A stretch of DNA of 64,000 nucleotides from Methylobacteriaceae bacterium. GTDB taxonomy: Bacteria > Pseudomonadota > Alphaproteobacteria > Rhizobiales > Beijerinckiaceae. The DNA lies in assembly GCA_947444195.1 (NCBI GenBank), contig CANEZL010000018.1, forward strand, positions 1-64,000. The letters are read 5' to 3'. Below the pieces are notes generated by a model. The model was not told where the DNA came from. It saw nothing but the letters and a program-made list of their open reading frames with translations, and made no database searches. A program made the translations under genes and the position numbers. This document shows, in pieces, positions 59,044 to 64,000 of this stretch (the first letter of the stretch is position 1; each line of letters starts with the position of its first letter).

Positions 59044-61287
59044 TCAGCTGTAGCGGTAGGGTTGGGGGAAGAACCGCTCGATCCGAGAGCCGATCACCGG
59101 CCAAGCTCTCATCCCAACGGGTTCGTGCATCTGAAGGCGGTAGACGCCGCCCGATTGCAGAACCCGATGCGGTTCGTCGTCTCGAAGTGATCGAAGCCTG
59201 TCGAGAACCGCGACGACGAAGTCCTCGTCGAGATGCGTAGCCTCCGCAATCTGCGTCGCGGTCGCCGAAATTCTGGCGGGTCCGACGAGGCTCGCTAGGA
59301 TCAGCCGGACGTCGTCGGTTCGACGTCCGGCGACAGCCTGATCGGTCAACTCCACGACCGAGGCAGGCAGGTCCCAGCCCTTGATCTGATTGCGCCGGAC
59401 GAGGTCGGCGAGGATCGTCATCTCGACGAAGTTCAGGATCCGCTCGCGGCTCACTACAAGGAGAAGCCGGGCCGCCGTTCGGATCTCCGTCTTTCCGATC
59501 TGGGCCTTGACCAAGGGCCCCTTGATCTTGTCGAACCGCTTGGCGATCCGACGAAGCAGGATCTGGAAGTCGCTGCCCGACATTTGTGGCCAAGGCGGCA
59601 GGCCGACCTCTCGCTTCGCTTCTCCGACCAGCGGGACGATCATGAACTCCTGTCCGCTTGAGTTGTAGCTGTCGTTGCGGGGGGCGGCCTGCATCTGGTT
59701 CGCCTCACCGCCGGCCCTAATCGCGTGGTTGGATGCGGGCAGGCTGAACACCGAGGCGAGGAAGTGCTGACAGTTGCGGCGTCCGAGCTGGTAGTCGTGA
59801 GCGCGGAACTCGCGGTCGAGGAAGCCGCCGAACCCGCCCAGAAGCCCGCAAGCGATCGGATACAGCTCTTTCGGACCCTGCACCATCGATCGTCGCGGCG
59901 AGATCATGAAGCGGCTTCGGTCATCCTTGTCGAAGGCGGCACCAAGCTCCGAGGCGCGGAATCGGGCTTGGTTGAGCAAGGTCGGGATCAGCGCCCGGAC
60001 CACCGCGCCGAGTTCAGCCTGAGGCTGGCCCTCCACGAGGAAGCCCGGCGGCTCCGGAAAGGGCGCAACGAGAAGAACAGCGCGGTCGGCGTCGAGACCG
60101 GTTCGGCGTTGCTCGCCACGGTCCCAGAGCGCGTACTCGACGAAGTCGAAAGGGCTGTTGTTGACGACCCCTCCATCCACGGAGAGGAAGCGGAACGCCT
60201 TGTCCGGATTGCGGGGCTCGGGAAAGTTCGTCGGGATCGGCTCGGCGGTGGGCAGCGGGTATTGCCGTCCGTCGTACTGACCGAACGGCGTCTCGATCAG
60301 GCGGGGAGAGAGCCCGCCCGGAAAGGCACCTGAGGCGATGGCGTCGTTGCCGTAGCGGCACCAGTCCTTAGGAACCTCTCCCGAAGCGGTCGGCAGAGTA
60401 TTCGCGTCCAGTCGGGTGAACGTGTCCTTACGAAGGAATGCTGGTGCGTGCCAGATTTCTCCGTCGTCTAACTTCGCGCCGACATTCTCGATCCGATAGT
60501 GAAGCCGGTCTCCGTGAGTCAGCATGCCATAGACGGCCTTGCCGAACTTCACGTCAAATGGAACGCCCCGTAGGTTCGTGACCGTCATGTAGACGTGCAT
60601 CGTCTCGGCCAGGAACGGTAGCGGTCCGGCGCTCCGGCGCAGGTGCTCATCTTCGGAGCGCACGCCTTCGAGGTCGTCTCTCGGATGCTCGAGGACGGCC
60701 TGGGCGATCTGGTCGAGCAATCGGCCGTTCAGCAGCGACTTGACCGAGATCGCCTTGCGCGATCCGGTCTGATCCTCCGGCTTCAGATCGTCGAAGCCGA
60801 GGAGATCCTGTGCGCCCTTCCGGTCTGCCACCATTCGCGGCCGCTCGACCCAGGCATCGTAGAGGCCAGGAAGAACGCAGCGAATGCGCTGGCGCTCATT
60901 CGGATTGACCCCGGATTTCCGGAGGGCATCGATCTCGTCATCGGAGAGCGGGACGGGTCGGATCCCTCGCTTGAGGGCGACGATGCCGAGAGCGCCGGTG
61001 ATCGCACCGGCTGATGCACCGGCAATGGTTCGGATCCGAACGCGATGCTCTGGCGCACCATGGCCTCTATGCTTTTCCCATTCCTGCAGGGCCTGGGCGA
61101 GGAAGTCGATCACACCAGCGGTGTAGGCGCCTGCCGAGATCGCTCCGGCCAGGGCGAGGCCGATCTCGAAATCGGGCCGGCCGAGATTCAGGGTCGCCGC
61201 CACGTCGTCGCCCTGGACCGGACCGCCGCCCACGCCGGCCACGGGTCCCGCCTCTAGGTTTGGCAGCGGAGCGGCGGGATCGGACAT
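59044..61287 (-). CDS. Patatin-like phospholipase with C-terminal extension
   Basis: A 747-residue protein. The patatin domain begins FEIGLALAGAISAGAYTAGVIDFL (oxyanion loop) and has TIAGASAGAITGAL with Ser92 in G-x-S-x-G; the partner Asp371 is in SVDGGVVNNSPF. The last 300 residues are not patatin; near the end ISATATQIAEATHLDEDFVVAVLDRLRSL resembles a winged helix. The gene is visibly less GC-rich than its neighbours and is placed between genes usually close together, so recent gain is likely. There is no CBASS cyclase or other defence gene adjacent. Its stop is 4 bp from the convergent NDUFA12 stop. Confidence 0.85.
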   Translation of the reverse strand: MSDPAAPLPNLEAGPVAGVGGGPVQGDDVAATLNLGRPDFEIGLALAGAISAGAYTAGVIDFLAQALQEWEKHRGHGAPEHRVRIRTIAGASAGAITGALGIVALKRGIRPVPLSDDEIDALRKSGVNPNERQRIRCVLPGLYDAWVERPRMVADRKGAQDLLGFDDLKPEDQTGSRKAISVKSLLNGRLLDQIAQAVLEHPRDDLEGVRSEDEHLRRSAGPLPFLAETMHVYMTVTNLRGVPFDVKFGKAVYGMLTHGDRLHYRIENVGAKLDDGEIWHAPAFLRKDTFTRLDANTLPTASGEVPKDWCRYGNDAIASGAFPGGLSPRLIETPFGQYDGRQYPLPTAEPIPTNFPEPRNPDKAFRFLSVDGGVVNNSPFDFVEYALWDRGEQRRTGLDADRAVLLVAPFPEPPGFLVEGQPQAELGAVVRALIPTLLNQARFRASELGAAFDKDDRSRFMISPRRSMVQGPKELYPIACGLLGGFGGFLDREFRAHDYQLGRRNCQHFLASVFSLPASNHAIRAGGEANQMQAAPRNDSYNSSGQEFMIVPLVGEAKREVGLPPWPQMSGSDFQILLRRIAKRFDKIKGPLVKAQIGKTEIRTAARLLLVVSRERILNFVEMTILADLVRRNQIKGWDLPASVVELTDQAVAGRRTDDVRLILASLVGPARISATATQIAEATHLDEDFVVAVLDRLRSLRDDEPHRVLQSGGVYRLQMHEPVGMRAWPVIGSRIERFFPQPYRYS

Positions 61288-61478
61288 GGCGAAGATCGTC
61301 CTGAAGGTCTAGCAAACCTGAGGTTAGAATGGCCCGGTCGGGATTGGCAAGGTGCGGACAGCGCGGCCGGGTCGCCCTTTTTCCACCACCCTTCCGGTGT
61401 TAACCGCTGCGGCGGGTGGGCCAAACCAGGGCAGCGCCTGCGGCCGGACGCATCGGCAGTCTTCGAGAGGGGCGAGCC

Positions 61479-62132
61479 TTGAGCCGCACGAAAGCAGGGT
61501 CTTCCGTTCGCGCCGTCCTCGGCCTCGCGCTCGCTGCGGCCCTCGCGGTCGGGCCGGCCTCGGCCGACAAGATCAAGAACCCGACGGCCGTGTTCTCCGG
61601 CCTCGACAAGATCACCGGCCGCATCGTCTCCTTCGAGGTGGCGGTGGACGAGACGGTGCAGTTCGGCGCCCTGCAGCTCACCCCGCGGGTCTGCTACACG
61701 CGGCCCCCCACCGAGAGCGCCAAGACCACGGCCTTCCTCGAGGTCGACGAGGTCACCCTCGACAACAAGTACCGGCGCATCTTCACGGGCTGGATGTTCG
61801 CCGCGAGCCCCGGGCTGCACGCCATCGAGCACCCGATCTACGATGTCTGGCTCGTCGATTGTAAGGGCGGCACCGACGTGATCGCCGAGGCGCGCGAGCA
61901 GGAGGACGTGCCCGCGCTCGCCGCCAAGCCCGAGAAGAAGAAGGGCCGCGACGCCACCAAGACCGCCCAGCAGATCAACGCGGCCGGGCAGGTCGACGTC
62001 GAGGGGCCGCGCGGCGTGCCGGTGCAGCCCAAGCAGAAGCCCTCGCGCAAGTTCTTCCCGAACAACGAGGGCCCGGCCCCGGCCCCGCCGCCGTCCCAGC
62101 CGCAATCGCTGTTCGACGCGCTGTTCCGCTGA
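61479..62132 (+). CDS. DUF2155 family secreted protein
   Basis: A 217-residue protein with a signal peptide (VRAVLGLALAAALAVGPASA). The conserved part (NPTAVFSGLDKITGRIVSFEVAVDETVQFGALQLTPRVCYTRPPTE, then RIFTGWMFAASPGLHAIEHPIYDVWLVDC) with two Cys is DUF2155, common next to aat in alphaproteobacteria. The C-terminal 70 residues are Lys/Pro-rich. TTG 61479 follows GAGAGGGG and gives a clean signal peptide; ATG 61416 in frame is the alternative. Function unknown. Confidence 0.85.
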   Translation: MSRTKAGSSVRAVLGLALAAALAVGPASADKIKNPTAVFSGLDKITGRIVSFEVAVDETVQFGALQLTPRVCYTRPPTESAKTTAFLEVDEVTLDNKYRRIFTGWMFAASPGLHAIEHPIYDVWLVDCKGGTDVIAEAREQEDVPALAAKPEKKKGRDATKTAQQINAAGQVDVEGPRGVPVQPKQKPSRKFFPNNEGPAPAPPPSQPQSLFDALFR

Positions 62133-62142
62133 AGGCGGGCGC

Positions 62143-62817
62143 TCAGTCCGAACCGGCCTCCAGCGCGGCGAGCGCCTGGGCGCCGCGGACGCTGCCGTCG
62201 CCGGGCCACAGGGTCCAGTGGGCCTGCTGCGCGAGCGCCCCGGCGAGCCGCCGCTTGTAGACGTGCCGGGGCACCTCCTCCGCGCCGAACTGGGCGAGAT
62301 GCTCGGTGACGAACTGCGTGTCGGCGAGGCGGTAGCCGCAGGCCCTCAGCCGGGCCATCAGGTGGACGAGCGCGACCTTCGAGGCGTCGCGCACCGTGTG
62401 GAACATGCTCTCGCCGAAGAAGGCCGCCCCCAGGGAGACCCCGTAGAGGCCGCCCACCAGCCTGTCGCCGGCATAGACCTCCACCGTGTGCACGTGGCCC
62501 TGGCCGAACAGCGCCCCGTAGAGCTCGCGGATGCGGCCGTTGATCCAGGTGCGCTCGCTGTCGGGGCGCGGGGCGGCGCAGCCGGCGATCACCGCGTCGA
62601 AATCGACGTCGCTGCGCACCGTGAACACGTCCGCGCGCACGGTGCGGGCGAGGCGGCGCGGCACGCGGAACCCGTCGAGCGGCAGGACCCCGCGGGCGCG
62701 GGGCTCCACCCAGTACAGGGTCGGGTCGTCCGCATCCTCGGCCATGGGGAAGATGCCGGCGGCATAGGCCTTGAGCAGGATCTCCGGGGTGATCTCCACG
62801 CGGGCGCCGTCATGCAT
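62143..62817 (-). CDS. aat: Leucyl/phenylalanyl-tRNA-protein transferase
   Basis: A 224-residue enzyme of the N-end rule. It adds Leu or Phe to N-terminal Arg or Lys of proteins for ClpS/ClpAP degradation. [100 protein letters not shown] and [26 protein letters not shown] are the family motifs at normal length. Convergent with the DUF2155 gene with 10 bp between the stops. Confidence 0.96.
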   Translation of the reverse strand: MHDGARVEITPEILLKAYAAGIFPMAEDADDPTLYWVEPRARGVLPLDGFRVPRRLARTVRADVFTVRSDVDFDAVIAGCAAPRPDSERTWINGRIRELYGALFGQGHVHTVEVYAGDRLVGGLYGVSLGAAFFGESMFHTVRDASKVALVHLMARLRACGYRLADTQFVTEHLAQFGAEEVPRHVYKRRLAGALAQQAHWTLWPGDGSVRGAQALAALEAGSD

Positions 62818-62886
62818 GGCATCACTGTGCCGCGGGCCCGGCTTCCAGGCCAGAGCCGGGGATCAAAAATCTGAACGGGCCGCCGA

Positions 62887-62920
62887 TAAAGGAAGAGGCC
62901 GGCGCCCGCGGGCGCCGGCC
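62887..62920 (-). terminator. Rho-independent-like terminator of the small secreted gene
   Basis: GGCCGGCGCCCG and CGGGCGCCGGCC form a perfect 24-bp palindrome (62897-62920). On the minus strand it is followed by TCTTCCTTTATC, a T-rich tail. It would end transcripts coming from 63468. Confidence 0.7.
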
Positions 62921-62943
62921 GTCCGCTATCCGCCCGCGGCGGG

Positions 62944-63010
62944 CCGGCGTCCACTTCGGCGGGTAGCGCTCTGGCCCATCGTCCTGGAAATCGGATCCAA
63001 GACGATGGGC
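62944..63010. repeat. Repeat unit related to the mdcE insert, with a 10-bp inverted repeat
   Basis: CCGGCGTCCACTTCGGCGG (62944-62962) matches the mdcE insert (15948-15966, minus) at 17 of 19 bases. GCCCATCGTC (62974-62983) and GACGATGGGC (63001-63010) are perfect inverted arms around 17 bases. Confidence 0.6.
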
Positions 63011-63026
63011 TAGGCTTTTGATTTGA

Positions 63027-63072
63027 CATCGTCTTTTTCCCGAAAGCCGGCAACCACCTTTCGGGACGATGC
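63027..63072. repeat. Intergenic repeat module A, copy 2 (inverted)
   Basis: This 46-bp unit is the reverse complement of 26929-26974 apart from a few bases. It begins CATCGTCTTTTTCCCGAAAG. Confidence 0.8.
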
Positions 63073-63073
63073 G

Positions 63074-63180
63074 CTAGAGCACGATGCGGAAAAGTGGAAT
63101 CCGGTTTTCCGACATCATCGTGCGACCACAGAGAGATAGAGCGTGCTGCCGGTTCCGTGAAAAAGCAGCATGCGCTAGCG
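63074..63180. repeat. Intergenic repeat modules B and C, copy 3
   Basis: The B unit (63074-63139) is nearly identical to 26988-27053; the C unit (63138-63180) has GCTGCC...GCAGC arms and matches about 27150-27187. The 357-bp gap 62818-63174 is filled by the terminator at 62887 and these repeats; no gene was seen. Confidence 0.85.
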
Positions 63181-63468
63181 GGCCGGGCCGCCGGAGGTGG
63201 TGCCGAGGTTCGGGGCGGGCTTGCTCGGATCGGTGGCGTTGCCGCCCTTGGCGGGATCGGCGGCGCCCGCGGGGGCACCGGCCGGCCGGGCGACGGTTCC
63301 CGTGGTCGCGGCGGCGCCGCCCGCCGCCGCCGGCGTGTCGATCGGGCCGCCCGTGGTCTGGCCCTGCTGCGGCACCGCCCGCGAGGGCTGGCCGACATTG
63401 CCGGCATCGGTCGCGAGCGCCGGACCGGCGGCGAGGAGGGCGGCGAGCGCGAGGGTGGTGCGGCGCAT
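63175..63468 (-). CDS. Small secreted low-complexity protein
   Basis: A 97-residue protein with a signal peptide (RRTTLALAALLAAGPALA, cleavage before TDAG). The mature part is rich in Gly, Ala, Pro and Thr (QTTGGPIDTPAAAGGAAATTG) and must be disordered. I do not recognise it. The start at 63468 fits the signal peptide; 63513 in frame does not. Its stop codon overlaps the end of a repeat unit. Confidence 0.5.
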   Translation of the reverse strand: MRRTTLALAALLAAGPALATDAGNVGQPSRAVPQQGQTTGGPIDTPAAAGGAAATTGTVARPAGAPAGAADPAKGGNATDPSKPAPNLGTTSGGPAR

Positions 63469-63544
63469 GGGCAATCGTCCTGTCCGTGAGGGATCCGCGG
63501 ACAGAACGGTCACGGCTTCGCTTCCGTTCCGGGGGACAGGGGCC

Positions 63545-64000
63545 TCAGTCGGCGAGGCCCCCCGCCTCCAGGAAGCCCTCGAGCCAGTGGATGTCGTACT
63601 GGCCGGCCTGCACGTCGGCGTTGCGCACCAGTGTGCGGAACAGGGGCAGCGTGGTGTCGACGCCGTCGATGACGAACTCGTCCAGCGCCCGGCGCAGGCG
63701 CATGAGGCACTCGTTGCGGGTGCGCCCGTGCACGATGAGCTTGCCGATGAGCGAATCGTAGTTCGGCGGGATCCGGTAGCCCTGGAAGGCCGCGGAATCG
63801 ACGCGGACCCCGAGGCCCCCCGGCGGATGGTAATAGGTGATCTGGCCCGGCGAGGGCCGGAAGGTCGCCGGGTGCTCGGCGTTGATCCGGCACTCGATGG
63901 CGTGGCCCTCGACCCGGATCTCGCTCTGCGACACCGAGAGGTCGCCGCCCGCCGCGACCCGGATCTGCTCGTTCACGAGGTCGATCCCGGTGATCATCTC
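63545..64000 (-). CDS. accC: Acetyl-CoA carboxylase biotin carboxylase subunit, C-terminal part
   Basis: The last 152 codons of the gene are present; the rest lies to the right. VNEQIRVAAGGDLSVSQSEIRVEGHAIECRINAEHPATFRPSPGQI contains the catalytic-site Arg and Glu region, and GVRVDSAAFQGYRIPPNYDSLIGKLIVHGRTRNECLMRLRRALDEF is the conserved end of AccC. It carboxylates biotin on AccB in fatty-acid synthesis. aat close downstream is the usual alphaproteobacterial order. Confidence 0.95.
   Translation of the reverse strand, partial: EMITGIDLVNEQIRVAAGGDLSVSQSEIRVEGHAIECRINAEHPATFRPSPGQITYYHPPGGLGVRVDSAAFQGYRIPPNYDSLIGKLIVHGRTRNECLMRLRRALDEFVIDGVDTTLPLFRTLVRNADVQAGQYDIHWLEGFLEAGGLAD

Noticed and set aside
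59044..61287. CBASS defence system around the patatin-like gene
   Set aside because: A CD-NTase cyclase or Cap2/Cap3 genes would be needed beside it; the neighbours are NDUFA12 and DUF2155. Only the phospholipase is present.
63084..63210. Reading frame beginning MRKSGIRFSDIIVRP
   Set aside because: It is a translation of repeat module B; the same peptide appears at the other B copy, and there is no ribosome site.

Overview
The window is very GC-rich DNA (about 70% or more by eye) from an alphaproteobacterium, most likely Methylobacterium or a close relative. The evidence is the NDUFA12 / DUF2155 / aat / accC neighbourhood, TrcR, a MucR regulator, a cobalamin-dependent ribonucleotide reductase, a KaiC-HWE kinase pair, a very large PAS hybrid kinase and families of palindromic intergenic repeats. 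No tRNA, rRNA, CRISPR array, transposase or prophage gene was seen.

Layout. 1-2.5 kb: the tail of a chemotaxis receptor, two family 2 glycosyltransferases and a small unknown gene. 2.7-12.6 kb: a periplasmic binding protein, a ClpP-like protein, YnfA, a CorC/CNNM protein translationally coupled to a chromate transporter, a PAS-PAS-XRE regulator, a GGDEF-EAL protein, a sulfotransferase and a GntR/FCD regulator. 12.7-22.6 kb: a complete malonate decarboxylase operon (mdcA-C-D-E-G-B-H) followed by a three-gene TRAP transporter. The GntR regulator is divergent from mdcA, and both promoters carry perfect inverted repeats over the -35 region. Together they look like a malonate uptake and decarboxylation unit: TRAP imports malonate, MdcB/MdcG build and attach the dephospho-CoA prosthetic group to MdcC, MdcH primes it, MdcA exchanges acetyl for malonyl, and MdcD/MdcE release CO2.

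22.8-31 kb: a 1370-residue hybrid histidine kinase, then small secreted or unknown proteins, a Cys-less MucR and a GNAT acetyltransferase, with two families of intergenic repeats. 31-37.5 kb: xseA, a KaiC-like ATPase coupled to an HWE-type kinase, and a small-protein cluster around a cold-shock gene. 37.6-45.7 kb is housekeeping: prs, trcR, rpsA, sppA, ihfB, a LapA-domain protein, trpF and trpB. 45.7-54.2 kb is catabolic: an MFS transporter divergent from an operon of acyl-CoA dehydrogenase, CaiB-type CoA-transferase, CitE-like lyase and CitF-like CoA-transferase, convergent with malate synthase G. This suggests degradation of a C4-C6 di- or tricarboxylate through CoA thioesters. 54.3-64 kb: nrdJ, the NDUFA12 gene, a patatin-like phospholipase of visibly lower GC that separates genes usually close together, a DUF2155 protein, aat, a repeat cluster, a small secreted protein and the 3' end of accC.

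The most unusual signals are palindromic repeats: an apparent in-frame repeat insertion inside mdcE, a composite three-module repeat present twice with one module inverted, and an 80-bp repeat present in opposite orientations, one copy of which supplies the stop codon of the HWE kinase.
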